A stretch of DNA of 64,000 nucleotides from JAITMY01 sp031553765 (GTDB lineage Bacteria; Bacteroidota; Bacteroidia; Bacteroidales; UBA932): contig JAVBKY010000001.1 of assembly GCA_031553765.1 (NCBI GenBank), positions 248,001-312,000 on the forward strand. The letters run 5' to 3'. This document shows positions 26,104 to 34,722 of the stretch, piece after piece (position 1 is the stretch's first letter; each line of letters begins with the position of its first letter). The notes below the pieces were generated by a model. It saw only the letters and a list, made by a program, of their open reading frames with translations. It had not been told where the DNA came from and did no database searches. The position numbers and the translations under genes were made by a program.

Positions 26104-27342
26104 ATGATTAATTTTAAAAAACGCATACTACCTAACGGTCTTACCGTAATTGCCCACTTCGACGAAAGTACGCCTATGGCTACGGTCAACGTATTGTACA
26201 AGGTGGGGGCACGCAACGAAAACCCCGAACGTACAGGATTTGCTCACCTATTTGAGCATCTTATGTTCGGCGGCTCCATTAACGCGCCAGAGTACGACGT
26301 GCACGTGCAGCTGGCAGGTGGTGAGTGTAACGCTTTTACTACTGCCGACTTCACCAACTACTACATTACGCTGCCTTCGCAAAATATTGAAACCGCGCTG
26401 TGGCTCGAAAGCGACAGGTTGCTCAACCCCCTACTTAACGAGGAGACGCTGAAAACACAAAAGCAGGTGGTAGTAGAAGAGTTCAACCAGCGCTACCTCA
26501 ACCAACCGTACGGCGATGCACATCTTTTGCTACGTCCGCTGGCATACAAGGTGCACTCCTACCAATGGAGTACAATTGGTAAAACTCCCGACCACATTAC
26601 AAATGCTACGTTAGATGATGTAAAGACATTTTTCAGAAAATTCTATACACCTAACAATGCTATACTGGTTATTGGCGGAAACATTGTACCTGAGCAAGTT
26701 TTCACGCTTGCGCAAAAATGGTTTGGTGACATTCCGCAAGGAGAACAGCTAGCAAATAATATTCCCGTTGAACCCGAACAAACCGAAGCACGTACGCTAA
26801 GTGTGGAACGTCAGGTTCCGGCCACCGCCATCTACAAGGTATACCACATGCCCGATCGCCAACACCCCGACTACCACGCCTGCGACTTAATCACCGAGGT
26901 TTTAGCAAGTGGAAAGTCTTCGCGCATGTACCGCCGACTAGTGCAAGAGCAAAAACTATTTAGTAGCGCTAACGCCTACATTACGGCAGATATTGACGCG
27001 GGGCTAATAACAGTAAGTGGTCATCTGCTACCGCAAACCACCACGCATCAAGCTGAGGTTGCTATTGAAAAAGAGTTGAAGTTGCTATGTACCGAAAATA
27101 TTTCGGACTACGAGCTGGAAAAGGTAAAAAACAAAATGGAAAGTATGCACGTTTTTGCCGAAACCACTGTAATGCAAAAAGCCGTAGCACTTGCCTGCGC
27201 TGAGATGATTGGCAACATTGACCTTGTAAATACCGATATAGAAAACTATCGCCGTGTAACCGCCGAGGATATCCGCAGGGTATCAGGTAATGTGTTTAGG
27301 AAGGAGAATTGCTCGACAATGTACTACAACAAGGCTGATTAG
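26104..27342 (+). CDS. M16 family zinc metallopeptidase
   Basis: A pitrilysin-type peptidase of 412 residues. The inverted zinc motif HLFEH is at 48-52 and the third ligand is a glutamate in VVVEEFNQR (about 125-126), the usual spacing, so it should be active. An M16 C-terminal domain follows (YTPNNAILVIGGN, SGKSSRMYRRLVQEQKL). No signal peptide is visible, so it is predicted cytoplasmic, unlike the larger exported M16 pairs. It appears to be monocistronic, ending tail-to-tail with the DUF2179 gene. Confidence 0.9.
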   Translation: MINFKKRILPNGLTVIAHFDESTPMATVNVLYKVGARNENPERTGFAHLFEHLMFGGSINAPEYDVHVQLAGGECNAFTTADFTNYYITLPSQNIETALWLESDRLLNPLLNEETLKTQKQVVVEEFNQRYLNQPYGDAHLLLRPLAYKVHSYQWSTIGKTPDHITNATLDDVKTFFRKFYTPNNAILVIGGNIVPEQVFTLAQKWFGDIPQGEQLANNIPVEPEQTEARTLSVERQVPATAIYKVYHMPDRQHPDYHACDLITEVLASGKSSRMYRRLVQEQKLFSSANAYITADIDAGLITVSGHLLPQTTTHQAEVAIEKELKLLCTENISDYELEKVKNKMESMHVFAETTVMQKAVALACAEMIGNIDLVNTDIENYRRVTAEDIRRVSGNVFRKENCSTMYYNKAD

Positions 27343-27933
27343 CTATTTTTCCAGCTGTTTTTCCTCAAAATCGGTAAGTACTGCCGCCGAGTTTTTACTT
27401 GGAAAAATACCACGTTTAGCCATGCGCACATCCTCTATTACATAAAACACGTTGGGGTCAAATTCCGCAATAATTTCCTCCACACGCTCAATGGTTTTAC
27501 GGTTAACAATGGAGTATATTAAGTTTACTGCACCAACCTTGCCCTTACCGGCAATCAAGGTTGCACCATAGCCTTTTGCATTAAGCATACCCACCAATAT
27601 CTCACCATCTTTGGGTGTTATAACGCGCACAATGTACACGCCCAACGCCAAGCGTTCCTCAAGCAACATCCCCACAAAATTACCTGTGGCAAATCCTGCA
27701 GCGTAAGCTATGTAGCAAAAAATATTATTAGCATGCTGCATGATTTGGCTTATTACCACTATCCAAATAAAAATTTCAAAGAAGCCCACAAATGGTGCTA
27801 CCTTCTTCAAGCCTTTCGAGACAAAAATAATACGCAATGTACCCAACGTCACATCGCAAATGCGTGCGCAAAAAATAAGCAACGGAATAAGCACATAGGC
27901 TATGATTGGGGAATCTACGGCTGCCTCAAACAT
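27343..27933 (-). CDS. DUF5698/DUF2179 (UPF0316) membrane protein
   Basis: From ATG at 27933 (MFEAAVDSP) the product has 196 residues. It contains three transmembrane helices with CARICDVTLGTLRIIFVSKG, the hallmark of DUF5698, and then a cytoplasmic DUF2179 domain (VRVITPKDGEILVGMLNAKGYGATLI, VIEDVRMAKRGIFPS). DUF2179 domains occur in proteins suspected of binding nucleotides. The function is not established. The frame can be extended to a TTG at 27966, but the ATG fits the family start better. Confidence 0.85.
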   Translation of the reverse strand: MFEAAVDSPIIAYVLIPLLIFCARICDVTLGTLRIIFVSKGLKKVAPFVGFFEIFIWIVVISQIMQHANNIFCYIAYAAGFATGNFVGMLLEERLALGVYIVRVITPKDGEILVGMLNAKGYGATLIAGKGKVGAVNLIYSIVNRKTIERVEEIIAEFDPNVFYVIEDVRMAKRGIFPSKNSAAVLTDFEEKQLEK

Positions 27934-27952
27934 AAAGTTATGATATTTTGTA

Positions 27953-27994
27953 AAGCGGCAAAGCAATCATCACCAAGGGTGGAATCGCTTTGCC
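27953..27994 (-). terminator. probable terminator of the T9SS gene
   Basis: Inverted arms CGGCAAAGC and GCTTTGCCG lie about 20 bases beyond the stop of the leftward gene ending at 28023. No long T-run follows, so the call is moderate. Confidence 0.4.
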
Positions 27995-28022
27995 GTGATT
28001 TGATTACACTATGAACTTAGAG

Positions 28023-29030
28023 TTACTTCTTCACTAATTGCTCCACGTAAACCTTATCACCAAAAGCAAAGCGAACAAAGTAAATACCCGGATATTGAGG
28101 TTTGTAGCTGTATGAGTAGCCACCTGCCGATTGCTGTTGTCCATCAACCAACTTGGCGAGACATACGCTACTTGAGGAGTAAACTGCCACACTCACCTTA
28201 GCATCCTCCAACAACGTGTAGGTAATACTAGCCTCATTTTGCACCGGATTAGGATAAATGAGATGCTCCACCTCACGAACAGCCACCTTAGGTTGCACAG
28301 GCGCACTAGGCTTAGCAGGCGCAACAACAGGGGTAAGAGCAGCAACACTTATATGTGATGTCTCACGCTCATTCTTCCTACCATTCATTTCGTTGGTAGT
28401 AAAAATGCTCACAAATACCGGATAGCGAAAATTCTGCGCGTACCAAAGGTATTTTACCTCAGTGTAGGTATTCATGTTACAATAGTGCTGCCTTTGCGTT
28501 TCAATGGTTTTAACGCGTAGCACATTGTTGAGCGTAACACCATTGGGCAACATTAGCGTACCGTATGCATCCACCTCCGATGAGAACACACCATCAATTA
28601 CATACTTTTGCGCCCCCTGGGCTATATAGCCGGAGTATTCGCCAGAATGTTGATCAAGAAAATTAAAAGGATACTTGGTTTTCAGCACAGGATTTTCATA
28701 CACCAAGCTGTGGTCGGAAGTTTTATAGCCGTAGAAATCGTTACCGTATGGGGTTACATCAAACTGGAAGTTTACGCTACCATTATTGTTTACTACAATA
28801 CGACCATTAGCGCTACTCAGCGATTCTGTATAAACATCACTAAGCATTTGACAATCGCTAAAATCCCACAGTACATTAACACCGGCAGCTCCGGGCTCAA
28901 CACAGCTTACACGGCGTGTTTCGTGTACATCGCCGGCACGCAAAGCATGCTTTGCATAGGTCAACGATGGCTGTGCCATAGCCGATACAGCCATCATTAA
29001 ACCGAAAGAAAGTGCAATAATTTTCTTCAT
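28023..29030 (-). CDS. T9SS type A sorting domain protein
   Basis: A 335-residue exported protein with signal peptide MKKIIALSFGLMMAVSAMAQ. A domain of unknown function follows, with LWDFSDCQM and QFDVTPYGNDFYGYKTSDHS. A Pro/Ala-rich linker (VVAPAKPSAPVQPK) leads to a type IX sorting domain (LIYPNPVQNEASITYTLLED, GIYFVRFAFGDKVYVEQLVKK). The sorting domain predicts transport across the outer membrane and C-terminal processing. I do not recognise the cargo domain. Confidence 0.82.
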   Translation of the reverse strand: MKKIIALSFGLMMAVSAMAQPSLTYAKHALRAGDVHETRRVSCVEPGAAGVNVLWDFSDCQMLSDVYTESLSSANGRIVVNNNGSVNFQFDVTPYGNDFYGYKTSDHSLVYENPVLKTKYPFNFLDQHSGEYSGYIAQGAQKYVIDGVFSSEVDAYGTLMLPNGVTLNNVLRVKTIETQRQHYCNMNTYTEVKYLWYAQNFRYPVFVSIFTTNEMNGRKNERETSHISVAALTPVVAPAKPSAPVQPKVAVREVEHLIYPNPVQNEASITYTLLEDAKVSVAVYSSSSVCLAKLVDGQQQSAGGYSYSYKPQYPGIYFVRFAFGDKVYVEQLVKK

Positions 29031-29176
29031 AATAAAACAGAACTAAATACAACGCAAAATTATGCTTTTTTGTATTTTGAGCAAATATTTAATGCTAAAG
29101 ATAATATTGCCAGCTCATGCTACACTCAGCATGATTATTGGTTTATAGCGAATTAGATTCGTTATAAATTGTCAGA

Positions 29177-30244
29177 CTACGCGTACTTTTTCATGGGCAA
29201 TTTTCCCTCCAAAGCCTGCAGCACATTACCTGATAACGCAGCCATTTCATCTTCACCGGGGTAAACAAATACAGGAGCAATGAACTCGGTCATTTTTTTG
29301 ATATAATTTGTAACCAACGGGTTGTAGGCAATACCACCCGTTATTAAAATACCGTCAACCTTACCACATAGAGCCGCTGCTGCTGCACCCACGCTCTTAC
29401 CTACTTGGTAGCTCATAGCGTTAATTATAAGTAGCGACTTTGCATCACCACCCTCGGCAGCCTTTACCACATTCTGGGCCTCGTTGCTATTAAGGTGAGC
29501 TACTAAACCGCCCTTACCTACCAACATCTTCTTTAGTTCGTCCTTGGTGTACTTGCCACTAAAGCAAGCCTCCACCAAATCCATAGCAGGAATGGTACCT
29601 GCGCGCTCGGGCGAAAGAGGACCTTCGCCACCCACGGCATCATTCACCTCTACTACACGCCCCTTACAGTGTGCACCAACCGACACGCCACCGCCAAGGT
29701 GTACTACTACCAGGTTCAAATCCTCATAGTTTTTACCCACGGTACGCGCGTGCGTGCGTGCAATAGCCTTTTGATTCAGCGCGTGAAACACCGATTTGCG
29801 CACAAACATAGGCAAACCTGTAACACGTGCCACCTCTTCCAACTCATCCACCACCACAGGGTCGGTAATGTAGGCTTTGGCAGAAGGTAGCGAACGGGCA
29901 ATATCATCGGCAATGAGAGCGCCGAGGTTGCTGGCATGCTCACCGTACTTAGCTGCGGCAAGGTCAGTCTTCATGGGCTCATTTACCTCATACACGCCTG
30001 ATTCAACAGGCTTTACAAGTCCACCACGACCAACTACCACGTTGATTTCCTGAACGTTGACGCTTTCCTTTTTAAGTGCATCCAAAATCACCTCCTTACG
30101 GAAAGCAAATTGTGCCGCCACATTGGCGTAAGGCTTCAACTCTTCAGCGCTGTGGCGCAGAGTAACTTGAAATACATTTTTCGTATCCTCAAAAACAGCT
30201 ATTTTGGTTGATGTTGAACCGGGATTTATTGCAAGAATTTTCAT
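29177..30244 (-). CDS. buk: butyrate kinase
   Basis: Converts butyryl phosphate (or branched acyl phosphate) and ADP to the acid and ATP. It belongs to the ASKHA fold. The N-terminal phosphate loop is LAINPGSTSTKIAVFED, with VVGRGGLVKPVESGVYEVN, VVHLGGGVSVGAHCKGR and a C-terminal GILITGGIAYNPL following. Its length of 355 residues is typical for Buk, while acetate kinases are near 400. It lies about 100 bases after ptb in the same direction. Preference for butyrate or isobutyrate/isovalerate cannot be told from sequence. Confidence 0.92.
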   Translation of the reverse strand: MKILAINPGSTSTKIAVFEDTKNVFQVTLRHSAEELKPYANVAAQFAFRKEVILDALKKESVNVQEINVVVGRGGLVKPVESGVYEVNEPMKTDLAAAKYGEHASNLGALIADDIARSLPSAKAYITDPVVVDELEEVARVTGLPMFVRKSVFHALNQKAIARTHARTVGKNYEDLNLVVVHLGGGVSVGAHCKGRVVEVNDAVGGEGPLSPERAGTIPAMDLVEACFSGKYTKDELKKMLVGKGGLVAHLNSNEAQNVVKAAEGGDAKSLLIINAMSYQVGKSVGAAAAALCGKVDGILITGGIAYNPLVTNYIKKMTEFIAPVFVYPGEDEMAALSGNVLQALEGKLPMKKYA

Positions 30245-30340
30245 AAGAAGTTCTTAAAGTTAGAAAAGTTTATAAAGTATCTAAAGTTTATAAAGTTCTA
30301 CACTTTTTACTTTATAAACTTTACGAACTTTCAACTATGT
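30245..30340. repeat. AAAGTTTATAAAG repeats between ptb and buk
   Basis: Direct and inverted copies of AAGTTTATAAAGT-like words fill the gap and can form a hairpin (AAAGTTTATAAAGT against ACTTTATAAACTTT). Similar words occur at 41120-41146. They may attenuate or stabilise the ptb-buk transcript; this is inference. Confidence 0.45.
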
Positions 30341-31243
30341 TTACTTTGCCATCAGCGCGCCAAGTGCGATAGAGTATAACTTGGTAAGCGTAGTGTCACC
30401 GCGTGAGGTAAGCACGCAGGGAACTTTAGCACCCACCACAATACCTGCCAACTCAGCCTTAGCCAACTTAGTTGCCGCCTTAAAGAAAGCATTTGCCGAC
30501 TCAATGTTGGGGAATACCAAGCAGTCGGCATCACCGGCCACAGGGCTCTTCAACTTCTTTATTTCAACAGCTTCTTGGTCAAGCGCCACGTCAACAGCCA
30601 AAGGACCATCAACCAAAGCGTTACGAATTTGACCACGATCAGCCATTTTTGCAATTACCGCAGCTTCAACGCAGGCGGGCATACCGGGCAACATTTGCTC
30701 GGTTGCAGCCATTAGGGCTACTTTAGGCTTTTCAATATCCAGCATGCGCGCAATGGTAATCACGTTGTTGGTCATGGTTACCTTTTGTCCCAAATCGGGT
30801 GCAGGAATAACAGCAATATCACTTATGGTAAGCAACTTGTGATATGATGGCACTTCCAATACGCACACGTGGCTCAAGGTTGCCTTTGGAGGCAAAATAC
30901 CCGTTTCCTTATTCAAAATAGCGCGCATGTACTTATCGGTGCTCACCAAACCTTTCATAAGTACAGAAGCCTCACCGTTACGCACCATTTCTACCGCCTT
31001 TGCAGCAGCTTTAGCCTCATCAGCCTCTTGCACAATGCGGAATTTGCTTACATCAATCTTTTCTTCGGCACATACTGCCTTAATGGTAGCTTCATCGCCC
31101 ACCAAAATACCGTCCACTAAGCCACGGTCAACGGCCATGCTCACTGCACCAATGGTGTGTGAATCGTTGGCGAAAGCCGCCACCAGCTTCTTTTTTCCTT
31201 TTGCTTTTACTTTTTCTACAAGCTGCTCAAGTTTCGTAATCAT
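30341..31243 (-). CDS. ptb: phosphate butyryltransferase
   Basis: Exchanges CoA for phosphate on butyryl-CoA, producing the substrate of Buk. The 300-residue product has family segments VAAFANDSHTIGAVSMAVDRG, LMKGLVSTDKYMRAILNKETG, ISDIAVIPAPDLGQK and GIVVGAKVPCVLTSRGD. The length fits Ptb rather than the larger phosphate acetyltransferase. It is clustered as ackA, ptb, buk in transcription order, suggesting shared regulation of acid-forming ATP production. Confidence 0.92.
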   Translation of the reverse strand: MITKLEQLVEKVKAKGKKKLVAAFANDSHTIGAVSMAVDRGLVDGILVGDEATIKAVCAEEKIDVSKFRIVQEADEAKAAAKAVEMVRNGEASVLMKGLVSTDKYMRAILNKETGILPPKATLSHVCVLEVPSYHKLLTISDIAVIPAPDLGQKVTMTNNVITIARMLDIEKPKVALMAATEQMLPGMPACVEAAVIAKMADRGQIRNALVDGPLAVDVALDQEAVEIKKLKSPVAGDADCLVFPNIESANAFFKAATKLAKAELAGIVVGAKVPCVLTSRGDTTLTKLYSIALGALMAK

Positions 31244-31280
31244 TTTATCAAATAGTTTAAATGTTTATTCTTTTGGGAAG

Positions 31281-31405
31281 AAGATAAATTGCCCTTCGGG
31301 CGATAAATAGATAAATGCGTTACGCGCGATAAAGAAATGCAGTATTTTTTATCGTTGCGAAGCAACATTTTATCTTTTTATCATCCCGCTAGGCGGGATG
31401 TTTAT
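31281..31405. repeat. modular hairpin element with GATAAA spacers, copy 2
   Basis: Modules GCCCTTCGGGC, GCGTTACGCGC, TTGCGAAGCAA and CATCCCGCTAGGCGGGATG are spaced by GATAAA and then TTTATC. They are the mirror order of the element at 19228-19378 (loops differ slightly: TTCG, TTAC, GAAG). It lies between ackA and ptb. Confidence 0.7.
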
Positions 31406-31410
31406 CTATG

Positions 31411-32625
31411 TTATTTTTTCTTCGTTACAATATTCATGGTATCCACCGCAATTACCAACTCCTCATTAGTAGTAATGGTCATGATTTTCACCTTTGAGTT
31501 GGGCTTTGAAATCAGCTGATCCTTGCCACGCAAGCCTTTGTTGGCCTCGGGGTCAAACTCCACGCCGAGGTATTGCAAATAGTTGCATACGCCCGCGCGC
31601 ACATCGTCGTCGTTTTCCCCCACACCTCCGGTAAATATAATAAGGTCAACGCTACCCATAGCGGCCACGTGCGATCCAACAAACTTGCGCACACGGTACT
31701 TGAACATATCACGCGCTAAGGTAGCTTTTTCATCGCCACGCTCAGCAGCTTGCTCCAAGTCGCGCATATCGCTACTTTGTCCCGAAATGCCATACACACC
31801 ACCCTCCTTATTAATAAGGTCGTTCAAACCCTTCAGGTTCAAATTCTCCTTATCTGCAATATAGAACAGCACACCGGGGTCGATGGTACCGCTACGGGTA
31901 CCCATAATAAGACCGTCAACCGGAGTAAAGCCCATTGAGGTATCCACGGATTTACCTTGCTGAATGGCTGTTATAGATGCACCATTACCCAAGTGGCAGG
32001 TAACAATGTTGGTTTTATTGAAGTCCAAACCGAGAATTTTGCACGCCTTTTGTGCTACATAACGGTGGCTGGTGCCGTGAAAACCGTAGCGGCGAATGCG
32101 GTACTTTTCGTAGTAGCGGTAAGGAATAGCATACAAGTACGTCTTAGGTGGCATGGTTTGATGGAACGAGGTATCGAACACCGCCACCTGAGGTACGCCG
32201 GGCAAAAGCGACTCCATAGAGAGAATACCACGCAAGTTGGCAGGATTGTGCAAGGGTGCCAACTCAATGCACTTTTCAATAGCCGACTTCACATTAGCGT
32301 CAATCAGGGCGCTTTCCACAAAGTACTCGCCGCCGTGCACTACACGGTGACCAACTGCATTAATCTCCTTAATATCGCTTACCACACCGTGGTCGGGGTG
32401 CACCAATGCCTCGAGTATAAGGTTAATACCCACCGTATGATCGGGGATATCCTTCACCGTGGAATAAGCGGGCTTACCCTCGGGCTTGTGCTTAAGCGTA
32501 CCGTCGGTAAAACCCACGCGCTCTACCGCTCCTTTGGCCAGTAACTCGTGCTGGTCAGCACTCTCCATCTTTAGCACTTGATACTTGATGGATGAACTTC
32601 CGCAATTTAAAACTAAAACTACCAT
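31411..32625 (-). CDS. ackA: acetate kinase
   Basis: Interconverts acetyl phosphate plus ADP and acetate plus ATP. The 404-residue product starts MVVLVLNCGSSSIKYQVLKM and has AVFDTSFHQTMPPKTYLYAIPYRYY-type substrate residues, GFHGTSHRYVAQ, CHLGNGASITAI and FTGGVGEND. These are all the conserved ASKHA and acetate-kinase motifs. It is the first gene of the leftward ackA-ptb-buk cluster. No pta is seen in this window. Confidence 0.95.
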   Translation of the reverse strand: MVVLVLNCGSSSIKYQVLKMESADQHELLAKGAVERVGFTDGTLKHKPEGKPAYSTVKDIPDHTVGINLILEALVHPDHGVVSDIKEINAVGHRVVHGGEYFVESALIDANVKSAIEKCIELAPLHNPANLRGILSMESLLPGVPQVAVFDTSFHQTMPPKTYLYAIPYRYYEKYRIRRYGFHGTSHRYVAQKACKILGLDFNKTNIVTCHLGNGASITAIQQGKSVDTSMGFTPVDGLIMGTRSGTIDPGVLFYIADKENLNLKGLNDLINKEGGVYGISGQSSDMRDLEQAAERGDEKATLARDMFKYRVRKFVGSHVAAMGSVDLIIFTGGVGENDDDVRAGVCNYLQYLGVEFDPEANKGLRGKDQLISKPNSKVKIMTITTNEELVIAVDTMNIVTKKK

Positions 32626-32877
32626 TTTGGAGATTAATTATTTAAGATTTATAATTTATTGTCATCAAACGAAGAAACAAGGCGCAACACACTAACAGCA
32701 AGCACCTTAAAAGCAAAAACAATCGTGTGCGCACACGGCAGTTAAACACCTCATACGCACACTTGTAAAGGTAATAATTTTTCCTATTCAAATTCTAATT
32801 GTTGAAAATTTATTTTAAGTATTTCTAGAAGAAGAGATTTAAAGTGAGAATCAAAGGTCTTGCATTGAAAAATCGTT

Positions 32878-33273
32878 CTTTTTTCTTTATCACTTTGGCT
32901 TGACCCAAAGTAACCAAAACTCAAGACCGAATGATGCTTCAGCCCACCACGTGCAAAACTGCATTTCGCGTCTCATACGACGCTCATCGTTTTGCTACGC
33001 TCTTACCCACGCCGGCCCGCCATTCGGTCAGGCCTACACACCCTTTCACACAAGCCCGAGAAAGCGTTAAGTGCGATAGCCAACATGCGTGTAAACGCAA
33101 AGTGCGTTGGGTTGAACGGCGGCGAGCCGGCGAGGGCAAAAGGTGTAACCGCGCTGCGAAGGAGCGGACGTTACCGTCCGAGCTAGCGCGGTACACCTGC
33201 GCGCGGAAGCTTTGCCGTTCTTGATTTTTTGGTTACTTTTTCATCAAGGAAAAAGTGACAAAGAGAAAAAGAA
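32878..33273. mobile_element. MITE-like element with terminal inverted repeats
   Basis: The left end (32878-32926, with TTTATCACTTTGGCTTGACC then AAAGTAACCAAAACTCAAGA) matches the reverse complement of the right end (33216-33273, TTTGTCACTTTTTCCTTGAT then AAAAGTAACCAAAAAATCAAGA). The interior is GC-rich and has no credible protein. It looks like a non-autonomous transposable element of about 400 bp. No target-site duplication could be confirmed. Confidence 0.6.
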
Positions 33274-33300
33274 TTAGAAAATTGTCTTCCGTAAATTCCT

Positions 33301-33308
33301 TACCTTTG
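33301..33308 (+). promoter_or_regulatory. -7 element of mnmE
   Basis: TACCTTTG fits TAnnTTTG and ends only 5 bases before the mnmE ATG at 33314, implying a leaderless or nearly leaderless mRNA. The nearest TTG upstream (33282-33284) has a short 16-base spacer. Confidence 0.4.
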
Positions 33309-33313
33309 TTACC

Positions 33314-34684
33314 ATGATTGATTTAACTTCTACCATAGCCGCCATTTCTACCCCCGCGGGCATGGGCGGCATTGCTATTGTGCGCGTAAGTGGAGCGCAG
33401 GCTTTTGCTATTTGCGATTCACTATTTAACTCGCCTTCCGGCAAAAAACTATCCAAACAAAAATCGCACACCGCCCACTTCGGTAAGATTATTTTCGATA
33501 ACACTGTGGTAGATGAAGTAGTCGCTACCGTTTTTCGTACACCCCACTCTTTCACGGGTGAAGATACTGTCGAGATTTCGTGTCACGGCTCTACCTACAT
33601 ACAGCAGCAGCTATTGCAGGCGCTTATAAGCTGCGGAGCAAGCATGGCGCAGCCCGGTGAGTTTACCATGCGCGCCTTTTTGAACGGAAAAATGGACTTA
33701 GCGCAGGCCGAAGCTGTTGCCGACCTCATTGCCTCCAGCACCCGCTCCATGCACCGTGTAGCGCTGCAGCAAATGCGTGGTGGCTACTCCGATGAAATTC
33801 GAGCCTTGCGTGATAAGCTGCTGCATTTTGCCAGTATGTTGGAGTTGGAGCTCGATTTTTCGGACGAGGATGTGGAGTTTGCCAACCGTGATGAGCTGAA
33901 AAAACTCCTTTCGGAGATACTCCGCGTTATTGACAGGCTGACCACTTCATTCACCGTGGGAAACGCCATAAAAAAAGGTGTACCCGTGGCCATTGTGGGA
34001 AGCCCCAACGTAGGCAAAAGCACCCTACTCAATGCCCTGCTCAACGAGGAAAAAGCCCTTGTGTCGGACATTGAGGGTACCACCCGCGATGCCATTGAGG
34101 ACACCATCACATTAGGCGGTGTACTCTTCCGCTTTATCGACACCGCGGGCATTCGCCACAGCACCGACTACGTGGAAAACTTAGGTATTGAGCGCACTTT
34201 TGACAAAATGAGCAAAGCAGCTATTGTCATTTTGCTACTCGACGCCACCCGTCCCGAAACGCTGGAAAGTATTGAGAAAATAGAATCACAACTCACACCG
34301 GAACAGAAGCTGATTGTTGCGGTCAATAAAGTCGACAGCCAACAGTCGCAAGTCGCAAGTCGCAAGTCGCAGGGCGATATTCTGCTTTCTGCAAAGAACA
34401 AAATCGGTCTGCAAGAGTTAGAGCAAGAGTTACTAAAACTCGCTGCCATTCCCGAAAATTTGGATAGCGACAGCATAGTAAGTAACGCCCGCCACTACGA
34501 AGCTTTTACACATGCACAGCACGCGCTTACGCAAGCACTCAGCGGACTTAGCATTGGGTTAAGCGAAGAACTTGTTGCATTTGAAATTCGCGAGGCAATA
34601 CAACACCTTAGCAGCATTATTGGGGATATATCGGATAACGATATTTTGGGGAATATTTTTGAGAAATTTTGCATCGGAAAGTAA
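33314..34684 (+). CDS. mnmE: tRNA modification GTPase MnmE
   Basis: With MnmG it modifies the wobble uridine of certain tRNAs. Order: N-terminal tetrahydrofolate-binding domain (ISTPAGMGGIAIVRVSG), helical domain, and an inserted G domain. The G domain has G1 GSPNVGKS (229-236), G3 DTAG (276-279), G4 NKVD (338-341) and G5 SAK (359-361). The C-terminal FCIGK carries the catalytic cysteine. Length 456 is normal. The loop between G4 and G5 is encoded by a run of CGCAAGT repeats (34334-34371), discussed in the findings. Confidence 0.95.
   Translation: MIDLTSTIAAISTPAGMGGIAIVRVSGAQAFAICDSLFNSPSGKKLSKQKSHTAHFGKIIFDNTVVDEVVATVFRTPHSFTGEDTVEISCHGSTYIQQQLLQALISCGASMAQPGEFTMRAFLNGKMDLAQAEAVADLIASSTRSMHRVALQQMRGGYSDEIRALRDKLLHFASMLELELDFSDEDVEFANRDELKKLLSEILRVIDRLTTSFTVGNAIKKGVPVAIVGSPNVGKSTLLNALLNEEKALVSDIEGTTRDAIEDTITLGGVLFRFIDTAGIRHSTDYVENLGIERTFDKMSKAAIVILLLDATRPETLESIEKIESQLTPEQKLIVAVNKVDSQQSQVASRKSQGDILLSAKNKIGLQELEQELLKLAAIPENLDSDSIVSNARHYEAFTHAQHALTQALSGLSIGLSEELVAFEIREAIQHLSSIIGDISDNDILGNIFEKFCIGK
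34334..34371 (+). repeat. short tandem CGCAAGT repeat inside mnmE
   Basis: Three to four copies of GTCGCAA occur in tandem in the reading frame and encode SQVASRKSQ. Related GACTTGCGACATGCGACTT sequence in reverse orientation lies between folE and the carbonic anhydrase gene (58486-58515). Confidence 0.7.
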
Positions 34685-34722
34685 AAAAGAATAAACACTT
34701 AACACAAATACAATTATACAAT

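Larger units (their letters stand above)
32626..33313. other. 688-bp gene-free region before mnmE
   Basis: 32626-32876 is AT-rich with nothing recognisable beyond the upstream region of ackA. 32878-33273 is an inverted-repeat element. The last 40 bases hold a -7 box for mnmE. Short open frames inside lack coding character. Confidence 0.6.

Noticed and set aside
32931..33224. Open frames inside the MITE-like element
   Set aside because: They are Arg/His/Pro-rich, overlap on both strands and resemble no protein; the GC-rich repeat explains them.
34330..34380. Short tandem repeat in mnmE as a CRISPR array
   Set aside because: Units are only 7 bases, without spacers, and in a reading frame.
34669..34722. 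Upstream extension of the DUF5655 gene
   Set aside because: It overlaps the end of mnmE and adds a basic, family-unlike leader (MHRKVKKNKHL). ATG at 34723 fits the domain start.
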